Shown here: in pieces, positions 46,048 to 58,700 of the stretch | Layout of the letters: each line of letters begins with the position of its first letter | Position numbering within the stretch: position 1 is the stretch's first letter | Assembly: GCA_028538565.1 (NCBI GenBank) | Contig: JAPQWN010000011.1 | Location: forward strand, 30,939,001-31,003,000 | From: Umbellularia californica | Lineage: Eukaryota > Streptophyta > Magnoliopsida > Laurales > Lauraceae | DNA length: 64,000 bases | Direction of reading: 5' to 3' | The notes under the pieces: generated by a model | Databases searched by the model: none | Told to the model about the DNA's origin: nothing | The model's input: the letters and a program-made list of their open reading frames with translations, nothing else | Translations under genes and position numbers: made by a program

Positions 46048-46739
46048 CTTCTTGCCAATTAGGGAAGGGAACTCAAATAGAGCACAAATCATAGTCCAAG
46101 GGAAGGGATAAACCTTCTCAAAGCTTGCTTGCGAACAACAATTTCTAAGGACATTATGATAGTCTCCTCTTTGTGTGGAAGGAAGGAAAGGAAAGGGCTC
46201 ATGGAGACTCTACTGCATACTTCATGATATTTGGAAGATGTTATACATGATATCATACTAAGCCCCTGTTTGGCATCTCTATTTCCAGCCTCTACTTCGA
46301 TAAATCTCTATAAATGGCATAGGTTTTGAGAATAAGAGCATTTGACACCTCTTTCAAACCTCTGCCCAGTTTAGAGAAGTAAAGGGAAAGCCTCTTAAAA
46401 TGATTTGGCAGAATCTATTGCCAAAATTGTGGTATTGTGAGAGTCATTTGAACAAGTGAATCTTTGCTTTACCTAGGTAGAGTAATTATGTGTTCCAATG
46501 ATGCTCTCTATTGGGTTGGAAGGCAAGAGAATAATGTTGAAGCAGATTCTACTACATGAGATCCAAAAGTTGTCACCGAGGATCACGTGCTCCAAACTAT
46601 TAGTTCCTAGCAATGCAAACAATTTGGCGCACTCTGTTTAATTGGTTACAGGCTAAGGCTTTCTTTACAGAAGATGGAGATGATGGCTATAATGTAGTTA
46701 AGAAAAGTTAATTGTTCCTTAAAAGATGATTTACTTATT
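46048..46739. other. Intergenic, no gene recognised
   Basis: No coding frame was found. CCCCTGTTTGGCATC near 46265 resembles the end of plant hAT-type MITEs, but no matching other end was found. Confidence 0.4.
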
Positions 46740-46891
46740 GGGAGATGCTCCTATGAAAGCATCTCTCACTTTACTATGAGAGCTAGGGTAGGGGCCCTCA
46801 CATCCATATCCAATGCCAACAACTAAAATGAGAGGGCCACCACCTTAGCTCTCGTAATAAAGTGAGAGATGCTCTCATAGGGGCATCTTCC
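46740..46891. mobile_element. MITE, ~152 bp, long terminal inverted repeats
   Basis: GGGAGATGCTCCTATG... pairs with ...CTCATAGGGGCATCTTCC over about 45 bp at roughly 90% identity. The flanks TTACTTATT (46731-46739) and ATACTTACT (46892-46900) match at 7 of 9. Long TIRs and a possible 9-bp duplication suggest a Mutator-type MITE; an 8-bp hAT duplication (7 of 8) is also possible. Confidence 0.7.
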
Positions 46892-49220
46892 ATACTTACT
46901 ATGGAAAAAAAAACGAGTTAGTAGCATTTAGGCCCATCGAAACTGTCAATGTTTAAAAGTCGCCAAGAGGGACTGATTTTGAAATCGCAAAATGTATTAA
47001 AAGAATATGTCTTAAATGGAATTAGGAGACTAAAATTAGATTTGATAAATACATGACTTTCATGCCCGAAGCAATTGAACTCCAATTTGCATCCACAAAC
47101 AAGATATTTTAAGTTACATATTTCCCCACCCCGTTGTGGACCATTTTTTATATTATCTTTTTCTAACCAAATATGATTATATTAAAAAGAATGATCATAA
47201 AACAACAGAACCAATCCAACAGATTGGAAAACATGGAATGATAGCATTATAGGAAACAAAAATAAAGGAAGATTACAAAGTCAAAGAAACAAGGGGATTC
47301 ATCTATCCACGGCTTGCTTGCCCAAAGAGTCTGCCTAAGAAACAGTTTTTCAACAAAGTATTGACATGTTACACGTTACAACGAACTAGGGGAAGGGGAA
47401 AGGAGGAGACCATAAAACTTAGAAAGACGTGATGAGAAAGAAAAGACAGACATGAGATCAAAATGCAATGAGCAGATATACAATGGAATGACAACATACA
47501 AAACCAACACGTCAGTGCTTGATACTCTTTTTTCTTATTGTTCCTACTTTTTAGAAAGATCGTCTGCTCCTTTTCTAGTGTTTCTGGAATTTCCCATTCC
47601 CTGAAAGATAAGTAAAGTTAGCCACCAACCACTATTACAATTTGCTTTTCTAATTTCGATACTCAGAGATCAACCATTTAGCAAGAAATGCAGCTTGCTT
47701 GAACATGGGGATGAACCAAAACCACGAATGGAATCACCAAGCAAGGATGATGCAAACTACAGCACCAATCCATATGGCATAAGTGGTGGCAATTCAGATC
47801 CTTGAAACCTTCTGCCTTCCATTTTGGGTTGGAACACACATAATCATATAGCATGTGATGTTTTATTGTGAGGAAAAGAGCACCCTAGAAATATGCCCCT
47901 GAAACAGTGCTAGGGTTGCTTAATTCATAAATGGAAAATTTGGAACAAGGTTATTGTGTAGAAAGTACAATTTTTCAACTTGTCTGTTCCATCTACAAAT
48001 TATGTAGGCCAGCATTTCAGATAACCTTATATTAGTAAATGAAAAATCCTAGTATAGTCTAACCCTTAATTGGATCATAATTAGGCATGCTAATGGCCTG
48101 ATACTGTTTTGGGCTGAAAGCTAAATGGACACACTTTGTAAAAAAAAACAAAAGCTAAATGGACACTGATGGGGTGCTCCAATTTCCCCAAAAAATGGGA
48201 AGACCTTAACCATTAACATATTGATATTTAAGCCCCACCCTCTAATAAGGCCTTATTGATAATGGAGAAAATGCCACCAAAAGGATTCTGTTTAAGATCT
48301 AGACCCTTACCCAGCCATAATAGCACCGCCACAACGAGGTACATATCTGCATGAAATAGTAGCAGCATATCCATGTATGCTATAGGCAACATAATCTCCA
48401 AAACTACAGTTTGATGCAGGAAAAGGATATTGATGACTTCAATTATCAGGCAAAGAGGCCAGAAAACACAAGTCCTTGGATAATGGAACTTCCAATTTAA
48501 CTCAATTAATTTGGGCATGTTTGGCTACCTGTTTTCCCATGCAAAATACTACATTTAAAAAACAATAGAAAAAGTAGTTAGATGCTTTTATTCTACTTTG
48601 GGAAGGAGGGAAGTAGGTTGAAATGTACTTCCATTTCGCCAATTCACTTTCAATTGAAATTTTGTCCCGACTTCATTTGTTTCATTTCAGAAACTTACAT
48701 TTTGTGATAATGTTAGTGACATTTGGTCACTCCAGCACGAAGGTCCCTCGAGTTCCATCTTTTCAACTTGCTAACTTCATATTCTCTTGAAATGAGATGC
48801 ACAGAAGTTATTGTCAGTAAGTTCTAATGGACATCAAGATGTAGATGCTATGTAATAAAATGACTCAACAAAATAAAAATATATTATTATTATATAATAG
48901 AATGGAAATTGACCAATCAAATGAGAAAGGAATTTGGCATGTAAATGAGAAATAAAAGTTTGTAAATGACCTGGGCAGTCGGGCACTGTTTCACAGAAGT
49001 GAAAGTAACAAACCATCTGCCCCAGGATGGAAACATTCAGGAGTCCAATTGGATTTCACCTTACTTTATAAGATGTAAAATAGGGGACCTCATGTTTAAG
49101 GGGCCATTGGCCCACCATCTACAATACAAGGGACTTGTTTCTAAGTTCTCTAAATTGAAATCAGATGCATTGGCCTACCAAAGTACAAATAAATAAACCA
49201 GATGCATTGTCAGCATAAAA
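46892..49220. other. Intergenic, no gene recognised
   Basis: AT-rich DNA without a convincing reading frame on either strand. The phrase GGGCATGTTTGGCTA near 48514 again resembles a MITE end without a partner. Confidence 0.4.
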
Positions 49221-49281
49221 TTTTGTCAACCCCAACATAGTTGGGACTTGGGAGAAGGCTTTGATGATGGTGGTGGTGATT
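49221..49281 (+). mobile_element. RTE-type LINE 3' tail fragment
   Basis: TTTTGTCAACCCCAACATAG, then TTGGGACTTGGGAGAAGGC, then GATGATGGTGGTGGTG. This is the conserved 3' end (...CCCAACTAGTTGGGA...) and simple-repeat tail of plant RTE LINEs. The body is absent (5' truncation). Confidence 0.65.
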
Positions 49282-50804
49282 GCATTGCACATTGCTTGCT
49301 GTCCAATCAATGACACTAAAAGGGGAGCTGCTGGAAGAGGTGGTTGGAGCTTCTTGCATGATTCAAAGCCTCAAAACAGTCCAATCAGTCTAGCAGGCTT
49401 CACAGGGTCACCAAATCGGAGTGTCTCAATCTATATTCGAGGGATGGAGCAACTAATCTGCAACCACCTTACCTGGAATCTAATCTGAAACCATCTTACC
49501 TGGAATCTACAACCTGGTCCATCAAAACATTTTAGAAGGAAACATGTATAAGATTTATACAGAATGAATGGAAATGAATATAAACAAATTCAACATATTC
49601 TATAGAGATGCATGCACCAATGAAGCTAGCAACTTTGGAGAAGGACAACAGCTAGTGATGATGCAGGGACCCTGTTTTCGACAAACTCTAAAAGAGTAGC
49701 TCAAAACTCACCACTTAACACAGCTTTCTTCTTCAGAAACATAGTCATACCCATGACCATCATCCAAACAGGAAATCATTCAATTACACCTGGAAAGAAT
49801 CAGTAGATGGATAGCCTTGCTTCCAGAATCCACAGTAATGACTGAATCACATAAAATCAGAAGAATTAATTACCCAGATGAAGTGATAAAAAAAGACAAA
49901 TTTGAGAACTATTAGCACTCTATAATTATATTTTTTCCAAAACAAAGTTCAGGCCTTCATTTTGACTTATTAGTAGTGTGCTTCAGTAGAATCTGAGCTG
50001 AATGCTTGTAAGTTGATTTCATGGGATCTTGCGGATTTTTCAAATCTATTGGAATTTTCACAAAATACAAAAATAAAAGGAAAAAGCAAAGAGGTGTTGA
50101 GGATAAATTTGCCTGGGTAATTGGAAGAAGCAGTTCTTACACGCAATTTTCTTTGATTAGGGGGTGTTGGATGAAAAATGCTCAGTGGCTAAACAAATTC
50201 CCCAAACTTAATGATTTCATTGATTTAGACATCAACCACCATACACAACTACCAAGTAAAAAATGTGATTACAGAAATGGAAACCATGAAGACTTATAGG
50301 ATGACATGATTTTATTGAGGATTGGGAGACAGAGAGATCATATGGGGGAAGAGAAAGGTTTCTTCATCATAATCATATTGGGGGGGGCGCTCTACGATCT
50401 TGTATGAAGAGAATCGGGCCTGCAAAGGAATTGAATGAGCAAAATTTACCATGGGTCGGGCTGGTAATTTGAAGGGGCCACTCAGATATGTAATTTAAGG
50501 CCCAGAAAGTGATGTGTAATTTAAGGACAGGCAACCTAATTTTGGGTATTAATTGCACAACAAACATTCTAATGAGTTAAAAAACAGAACTAATAAAAAA
50601 ATTAAATATGAAATGGATATTGGTAACTACTGAGAAAAGCAACAGATAGCAGTAAAAAGAAACATTAGAATGAGTTCTTGATGATAGTAGAAGATAAGAA
50701 CACTACTCGCAGTAATTTAAGTATGGCATACAATAATTAAACATGCAATGGATAGTGGTAACTAAGAGACATTGAGACAAGATTCTAAAATGATGATAGC
50801 ATTA
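49282..50804. other. Intergenic, no gene recognised
   Basis: No supported coding frame. The short open frames lack recognisable domains. Confidence 0.4.
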
Positions 50805-50895
50805 ACACGCACATGCACACGCGCGCGCAACGCAAAAAATAAAATAAAATAAAATAAAAAAGACACATGCGCAGGCGTGTGCACACTCACACAGT
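50805..50895. repeat. Microsatellite cluster (CACG, AAAAT, GTGTGC)
   Basis: ACGCACATGCACACGCGCGC, then AAAATAAAATAAAATAAAAT, then GCGTGTGCACACTCACAC. The two CA/CG-rich arms are partly complementary. Confidence 0.85.
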
Positions 50896-51077
50896 ATGGT
50901 ATATAACTAAATAGTCTTGAAGGAGAAATAGAATCAGTGTTCCTTCACAAAGTTTCCATCAATGCATCCGTTGGATGAAAAATCATGAATCTGACAGAGA
51001 ATGCATAAGCCAATCTGTCAATAGGACTGATCCTGCTCCCCCCTGGTAGTTTACTGTAAAATGTATTGATTTTGTTT

Positions 51078-51627
51078 CCAAAGATGGAAAGTATCTTCAT
51101 TAAATAAAATAATAATAATAAAAAGAAGGAACCAGCCCCATTTGCATTATCACAATCTGTTTCTACGGACTTTTTTCTTTTTGGCGCCATTACTGCAAGT
51201 GATTCCATGTTCTGAATTTTCAAGTTGTAAAAGCAAAGAGCCCACTTGACTTTTCCAGAACTGAGGCCATTGTAAGAAGACCCACTGCCAACCACCTCTC
51301 TTTTTCCAAACAAGTGGGAACAAGATGAAGCTGCCAAAGACGGAAACAATTTTCTTTGAAAAAAACAGAAAAAGAAGAAACAAGCCCCATTTCATGTTAT
51401 CATAATCTGTTTCTTGGGAAGTTTTTCTTTTTGGCACCCTTACTGCAAGTGACACATGCTATGAATTTTCAAGTCGTAAAAGCAAAGAACCCACTAGGCC
51501 TTTCAGAACTGATGAGGCCATTTGATTTTTTCCAATGGTCTGTGGCCATTGTGCTGTAGCAAAGACGACCCATTACCACCCACTTCTCTGTTTCCAAACA
51601 CCTACTTGGAACAAGAAGAAGCTGCCA
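51078..51627. repeat. Tandem duplication, ~250-bp unit, two diverged copies
   Basis: Unit 1 (about 51078-51331) and unit 2 (about 51332-51627) share AGCCCCATTT, ATAATCTGTTTCT, TTTTTGGC, TTACTGCAAGTGA, GAATTTTCAAGT and AAAAGCAAAGA in order, ending GAAGCTGCC. Divergence is substantial. No gene is evident. Confidence 0.8.
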
Positions 51628-51631
51628 TCAA

Positions 51632-51917
51632 TGTTATAAACTGTAATGAGATGAGAGGAAGAAGGAGACGACAATATTGGAGAGAAACGAATACCTCTAA
51701 TGGGAGGATCATCCATCATTTTATAATCTCATTATACCCTTAAATCAAGGGCTTTACATGCTAACAATATAAATCAAATCACCTAGGCTATACAAGGAAG
51801 TATTATGAGACAAATTAGCATAATCAAAACAACTAGATTTGATCCCACGTATGGGACTATATACAGGCTTATGGGCTGGGCCTAAACCTTGTTTTACAGG
51901 GCCCATTATCTTCTACA
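51632..51917 (-). repeat. Solo LTR, 286 bp, probably Ty1/copia
   Basis: On the minus strand it starts TGTAGAAGATAATGGGCCC and ends CAGTTTATAACA, a common end of small copia LTRs. It contains a TATA box (CTGTATATAGTCC, about 51875). The flanks ATCAA and GTCAA match at 4 of 5. It may be the product of LTR-LTR recombination. Confidence 0.6.
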
Positions 51918-52139
51918 GTCAATGCCATCTCTCAATGAGAAGTTTATTTCCACTATATGGCTTTGAATTTGAATGAGTTGCAATGCAATAATTTATTTCA
52001 AATTTGCAAGGTTACAATTGTGCATGCAGGAGAAAATTGGGGCTTGTTGGTCTCCCGGTTAAAAAACACTCCTTCAATGCCACAGTTTCCTTAGAGACTA
52101 AACTGCCTATGATTCAAAAGCCCTTCTCTCCAAGCATAC

Positions 52140-53312
52140 CACTTTCCTCTCTGGTCAACACAATCATTATAGCCGTGTCCCAACTATGTTTGAATCAGCT
52201 ACATGAATTATGTTTCTCTATTCCGATCTATTCTGGGCCAAATCCTCATATAGGTTGAACTTCTTCAGATCTAACCTTAGTACTTCCATCCATGTCGTCT
52301 TCGGCCTACTCTTTTACTTGATTGGCCATCAACTTGCATAAAAAGATTTCTCCTCACCGGCACCGTTGTTGGGCCTATGTTGGACATGTCCAAAACATTG
52401 CAAACAAGTCTCTATGAATTTATCACCTATTGATGCTACCCCTAAATGCTCCCTAATCGCTCATTTCCAATTCTCTCTTTCCTAGTTTTATAACACACCT
52501 ATTTCAACATTCTCATCTCTACCACAATCATTTTGTACATGGGTTGCTTCTTGATTGGCCAACATTTTTCTCCATTAGTCATAGTTGGTCTAGTTGTTGT
52601 CCTTTAAAATTTTTTCTTTGATCTAACTCTTGAGCATTGATCAGAAAGTACTCCAGAAGCAAATCTTCACTTCAACCATCTTGCTCTCATCCTATATTCA
52701 ATACCTTCCTCAATATCTCTATCCTTACTAATTATTGAGCCAAGGTATCAAAATGAATCTCTGTGTCATCTCTTCAGCTACAATTCTCACAAGCAATTCG
52801 TCTTTACAAATCCCAATTGAAGTTGTAGTTCATAAAGCATGTCTTTGTATGACTTACTTTAAAGCCCTTGGATTCTAAAGTCCCCTACAATCTCTCGAGT
52901 TTTGCATCAACGCCATCTCTCAATTCATCCACCAACACAACATCGTTTGCAAACAACATACAATAAGGCACCTTCTCTTGAATATGAGCAGTTAACTCAT
53001 CCGTAATCAGTGCAAAGAAATAAGGGCTTAAAGTTGACTCCTGATGCAAACCTATGGTCACTGGAAACTTACCCATCTCTCCACAGGCAGTTCTCCCTCG
53101 TTTCTGCTCCGTCATGCATGGATTTAGTAATATCAATATAACCTCTTGGGACACTCCATTTATCTAAATCCACCAAATCAAATTTCCAAGTACCCTCTCA
53201 TAGGGTTTTTTTATATATCAATGAAGACCATGTGAAAATTTTTCCTTTTCTAGCAACATTTTTTAATCAATCGCCTAAGTGAGAAGATAGCCCTATTCAT
53301 TGACCTCCCCAG
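52140..53312 (-). pseudogene. RTE-type LINE, 3' part (RT C-terminal region to 3' end)
   Basis: The minus strand encodes a recognisable RTE reverse transcriptase: GLHQESTLSPYFFALITDEL (53037-52978), then FANDVVLVDE (about 52944-52915), where active elements have F-A-D-D. Downstream it keeps the typical order to a 3' tail ...ATAGTTGGGACACGGC near 52180. The upstream half continues at 59558-61270, because a hAT element is inserted at 53313. Stops and frame changes are frequent. Confidence 0.85.
53305..53312. repeat. hAT target site duplication, left (CTCCCCAG)
   Basis: Exact match to 59550-59557. The uninterrupted LINE would read CCTCCCCAGCATGAAACC. Confidence 0.88.
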
Positions 53313-53847
53313 CATGGATAAAAATATCGGCCGCTATGCTATCGGCCTGCCGCCACGCTACATTGTTTTTATCGAGTATCGCACCCATAGTAGCCCATAG
53401 CAGCCGCTATAGGCCGCCACGTTTCGTGGAGCCTGCTAGTGGCGGTGGGGATTTTTGTCCTTAGTTGCTTCCTTTTCACTTTCTATCCTCCGTGCTTATC
53501 TTTTACTGTTGTGAAAACCTCCCAAGTGCATAGTTTCAACTCATTTTCAATATTTCACTACAACTACAAGTAACATCAAATTCAAAGGAATCAAACACAA
53601 CTACAAGATCCAAGCTTCCATTCCATCTTAATCAAGATTCTAGGTATGTTTTTCCTTTTGGATTTTTTCTAGTTTTGACTTTTGAGATCTATTCATCTCT
53701 TTCTAAGTCTAAATACTATAAAATGCTTCCTTGTCTTGTAATATGATGAGATCCGTGTTTCCCTTTGATCATGCACACATATTTTTATTTTTATTTTATT
53801 TCTTATTTTCGGAATTTTTTTATTTTTTGAAAAAAAAAAAAAGGTAA

Positions 53848-54789
53848 TTACTCGTGGACAACCCATGAAACCACTTGGAAATGCATTCTAAATGATAGAT
53901 CTATGTTTCTCATAGATCAATCCATCACATTTTAAATGTTTATTATTATTTTTTATTTTTGGATTTATTTATTCTTATTTTTAAAAATGTGAATAATCAT
54001 GGACAACCTATGAACCACTTAGAAATACATTCTAAATGATAGATCTATGTTCCCAATAGATCAATCCATCACATTTTGAATGTGTCTAGATTTTTTTATT
54101 TTTTTATATTGATTTATTTATTTCTTGTTTTTAAAATTGTGATTATTCATGCATAGGCCTGTCAATGGGATGGGATGAAACAGGTAAAAAGCCCGGTCCG
54201 GCCTGTCCCAAGCCGAAAATACAGGGCTTTTAAAAAAATTTGAGCCCAACGGGACTGGGTTTGGACAATACATTATAAGCCCGGCCAAAATGAGACTGGG
54301 ACTGGAAAGAAACAACCCAGCCCGTTCAGGCCCGGCCCGGCCTGCTACAAAATGGGATTGGGATGGCTTGAGAAGGGTTGAAATACAGAAGATGGTTTGC
54401 TCCACTGATTTTGCTTTTTGGGTTGTTTTGAATTCTATATGCATCTACTATATGTACTACTGAGATGAGTGGACAGGCTTGGCCTTTAGGCAAGCTGGCC
54501 TACATGCTAAGCTGGCACTGGCTGATGAATTGAACCTCTGGCTGCATGGACATGAAGTAAAAAGAGCCCCTCACAATTTTTGCAATTACCCAGCTATTCT
54601 AACTTGTACCAAGCAAATTTCCCTATGGTATTGGCAGTCTAGATGCATATTAAGCAACTTTTGGAATGACGGGATTTTAAAATAATTAAGTATACTAAGG
54701 ATCCAAGCAACAGAAAGGGCAAGGAAAAGAATTGAGAAAAGAAAACGTGAACTGATATTGTTGTTGTTTCTATAAAGGTTATTCAGATG

Positions 54790-54826
<37 letters not shown>

Positions 54827-55650
54827 AATGGTATCTAGGGATGTAAACAAGCGAGGCAAGCTTGACGAAGCCTGAGCTCAATCTCAAATCAAGTGTCCAA
54901 ACCATTATAAAACAGCCTCAACTATAACTAAATGAAAAGGTCCCAATTGAAGAATGTTTTGCTTATCTCCAGGATCGGGCTAATCCCAGGCCCGGCCCTG
55001 TCCCAGCCCGGGCCCGTACGGGACGGGATTAGATGTAGGCCCGTTCAATTTAGGGCCGGGATTGGGCAATACCTAGCAGGCCCGTCCCATTTTCGGGACA
55101 GGATTGGACAACCCAAGCCCAGGCCCGGCCCGTCCCATTGACAGGCCTACTCATGCACAACCCATGAAACCACTTGGAAATGCATTCTAAATGATAGATC
55201 TATCTTTCCATTGGATCAATCCAAAAAAATATGCTATTTATTTGTTTAATTATTTTTGGATTATTTATTTTTTGAAAAAAAATATTTTTAATAATGGAAT
55301 ACCAATCAAATGTATTGAAAATGACTAATAAATTTTAGATCTATGTTTCCCATAGATCAATCCAACGTATTTTCAGATTTTTTTTGTATTATTTTGTTTT
55401 ATGATTTTCGGATTTTTTAATTTTTTGAAAAAAAAATATTTTTAATAATTGGAAACCAATCAAATATATTGAAAATGGCTCACAAAGTATTATAGTATGT
55501 TTCCTATAGATCAATCCAACACATTTTTGTGTTTTTTTTTTTTTTAGTTTTTTTGGTTCTTTTTTTTCTTTATAAAAAATATTTTAAATTCTGAAATACC
55601 AATCAAATGTATTGAGAATAACTCTTAAAAGTTAGACGTATGTTTCCTCC
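53848..55650. repeat. hAT 5' region: ~140-bp degenerate tandem repeats, about 6 units
   Basis: Units start near 53848, 53990, 54140 (continued at 55150 after the nested element), 55290, 55440 and 55590. Each has the theme CAACCCATGAAACCACTTGG or a related CCAATCAAATGTATTG, then GATCTATGTTTCTCATAGATC (21 bp including loop; 8-bp stem), then CAATCCA and a T-rich tail. They lie upstream of the transposase frame. Confidence 0.8.
54154..55149. mobile_element. Non-autonomous hAT element, 996 bp, nested in the hAT
   Basis: The ends TAGGCCTGTCAATGGGA and its complement are perfect inverted repeats. Subterminal GGCCCGG-rich blocks sit inside both ends. The flanks TTCATGCA (54146-54153) and CTCATGCA (55150-55157) match at 7 of 8. 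A (TA)n tract lies near 54798-54822. There is no transposase; it was presumably moved by another hAT source. Confidence 0.88.
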
Positions 55651-55754
55651 CACATAGTTTTGTGTTTTTAACAATTTTAACATACTAATTTTTCATATTT
55701 TATAGGTATTCAATATTCTATTTGTGTCAGTGTGTGGCAACTGGCAACTGACAA

Positions 55755-58700
55755 GTGAAAATGCTGCATGAAATTAATTCTGCATGGAGTTTTGGTCAGG
55801 CGATTCAGAATAACCGGTTGAAAATCAAGTGTAACTTCTATGGGAAAGTGACCAATGGGGGCATTACAAGATTCAAGCAACACTTGGCACATGTTGCTGG
55901 CAATGTTGTAGGTTGTACTGAAGTTTCGAGGGAAGTGAGGGAACAAATGAGAGCTTTGTTGAAATAAAAAAAGCCAGAAAAGTTGAAATAAAAGAAAAGA
56001 GGTAGCAAGAAGTTGATGCTACCCGTTATGATGTATTTGGGGATTCTGATGATGAGGAGGATGATCAAATGACAACTGCACACCAAAAGTCATTCGTGAC
56101 GCACGAAGAAGAACAAAAGCGTCGTCAGCGCGCATCTAGTGGACGATCTTCCCACTACGAAGCATGGGGGGTCATCTAGTGTGCCAAGTAAGGGCAAGGG
56201 CCGTGCAGGGGCAATGCGTAGAGCATTTAGCACCAGTCAACAGGATGATGATGTAGAGATACTTTCTACTAGAAGAGAAAATCCTCTCCCGATTGATCCT
56301 CTAGCACATAGATCGGAGGGAGCTAAGCAGCCAAAGATTTCAAATGTTCTTAAAAGGGCTTTGAAGAGTGCAAGAGATAGATAAGCCAAACTTACTGCAA
56401 AGGCTAATTCATAAGAACATACCCCCTACAGCAATAGATTCACCTTATTTTCAGGCTATTCTTGATGTTGCCGCCAAAGCTGGGCGGGGTATATAGTCGC
56501 CTTTCTTATATGATATGGGCACCAAATATCTAAAAGAAGAATATAAAGAAATAAAGGCTTGAGTGGAAAAGTTTAAGCCCATGTGGCAGCAAAATGGTGT
56601 TACCATCATATATGACGGGTGGACCAGCAGCACACAAACACAATTAATAAACTTTTTGGTGTATTCAGTCGCTGGGACCGACTTTGTGAAGTCTGTTGAT
56701 GCAATTGAACATAGACGGACAGCCACATATATATTCAGTCTTATGGATGTTGTGGAAAGTGTTGGAGAAGAGCATATTGTACATATCGTTACGGATAATG
56801 GTGCAAATTTTAAGGCAGTAGGTAGGAAGTTAATGGAGAAGAGGACCCACTTATTCTAGAACCCATGTGCAGCACACTGTGTAGATCTCATCTTGGAAGA
56901 GATTGGAAGGAAGAAAAAAGTGGCTTCATTGATCAAGGCATGTTGAGGAATTACAAGATTTGTATATGATCATTCAAGGGTGTTAAGCTTGATGAAAAGA
57001 TACAGAAATAACCATGCCTTACTGCGTCCAGGATCAACTAGGTTTGCAACTCATTTTCTGGCTATGTAAAGCCTTGTAAGGTTTAGAACGGAGCTGATTC
57101 AGATGTTTGCATCAGAAGAATGACTTCGTTCGAAATGGGGCAATGCAACCAGTGGTCCAGAGTTTGAAGTCCCAAACCTGATGATAGACAACAAAATTTG
57201 GAAGAAAGTGAGGAAGATATTTAGGGTTTTTCAGCCTTTAGTTAAAGTGTTGCGGCTTGTAGATGGTGATGACAAGCCGACAATGTGCTTTATATATGAA
57301 GCAATGGATCGAGCAAAGCAAGCCATTATGGAAAATGTTAGATATCACGAAGCATATATAAACATTATTGATGCACATTGGAACGATCAGCTGCACCATC
57401 CATTGCATGATGTAGGTATTAATATATATCTTTGATACTTTTTTATTTTCCTAATTCATGTATTTATTATCTTGTTTACTCACAGTACATTCTATTTATT
57501 TTCAATGTAGGTTATTTTTTGAATCCCAGATTCTATTACCGCAATGCTGAACTACACACCAAAGCAATAAATTCGGACTCACGGGTAGGATTACAGGAGG
57601 CATTGAAGAGATTGTTAAATCTCGATAATCAAATTGATGCCATACAAGAGGTGAGTGAGTGGTTACTTAAGAGAATTTAATTATGCTGTCAAGTGCCAAT
57701 TGTCATACACATGTAGGGGTTTACTGACTTATTTATTATTTTCACATTGTAGATATCTATATATACACAAAGGAGAGGAACCTTTACTGACCCTCTTGTG
57801 CCACGATCGATTGAAAAGATGCCACCTGGTATGACTATGAACAAAAGACCCCACCCAATAGTCTTAATCTATTTATCTTAATTGATTAGAAGGACTTGAG
57901 GATTACGAATATCTAATTTTCTTTATTTATTTTGAATTTGAGCTAATTGGTGGATGAATTATGGAGAGAGTGTTCCACATTAAAGAAGAGCAGCTGTTCA
58001 CATCCTTAGTCAGACTACATCATCTTCCAACTGTAAGAGAAATTGGAGCACTTCCTCCTTGATCAACACGAAGGCCAGGAATCGGCTTATCATGCACAAA
58101 CTCAACAAGCTTGTGTACTGTCATTACAATCTGAAGTTGAGAAACAAAACTAGAGAGAAAAGGGCAAGGGATGATCCTGCTTATTGTCCTATTAATTTGG
58201 ATCACATATTCAGAGAAGACGATCCCTTTCTCCCATGGCTAGCCAAGATAGAGGATCCACTGCTAGATTCAGATCCGGGGTTTCAGGAAACAGTTCAAGT
58301 GTTGATAGATGAGGATATGGGTGAGGCACCTGCAAAAGGTCAGCCACCTCAAGGAGAAGGTACCAGTACAGATGCACATAGGAGTGGGAAAGAACCTGCT
58401 CATATTGGATCTTCTAAGAAAGCTAGTTCCACCACCGTTTGTTCAGTAGCCATGGTGGAGGAGATGGGGGAGATGGGGAGACAGTGGGACATGTGGTACT
58501 AATGAATATTATCAAAATGATGAAGACGATATCGTTCTTGTAGAGGAAGTATAGGAGTTGAATGCAACTGGAAGATTTGATCCAAACCTTGGTTATCAAC
58601 GGCGCCGAAGAGACTCACCACCTGGAAACAGTAACGAGCAAGGAAATATGGGTGGAAATGTTGGAGGAGAACATGCTACATCGTGGAACCGTAGTTATAG

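Noticed and set aside
46260..46475. hAT-type MITE starting CCCCTGTTTGGC
   Set aside because: No matching inverted end or flanking duplication could be found.
48510..48700. MITE starting GGGCATGTTTGGC
   Set aside because: Only one end is visible.
50021..50299. 92-codon frame in intergenic DNA
   Set aside because: No domain, no splice context, composition like its flanks.
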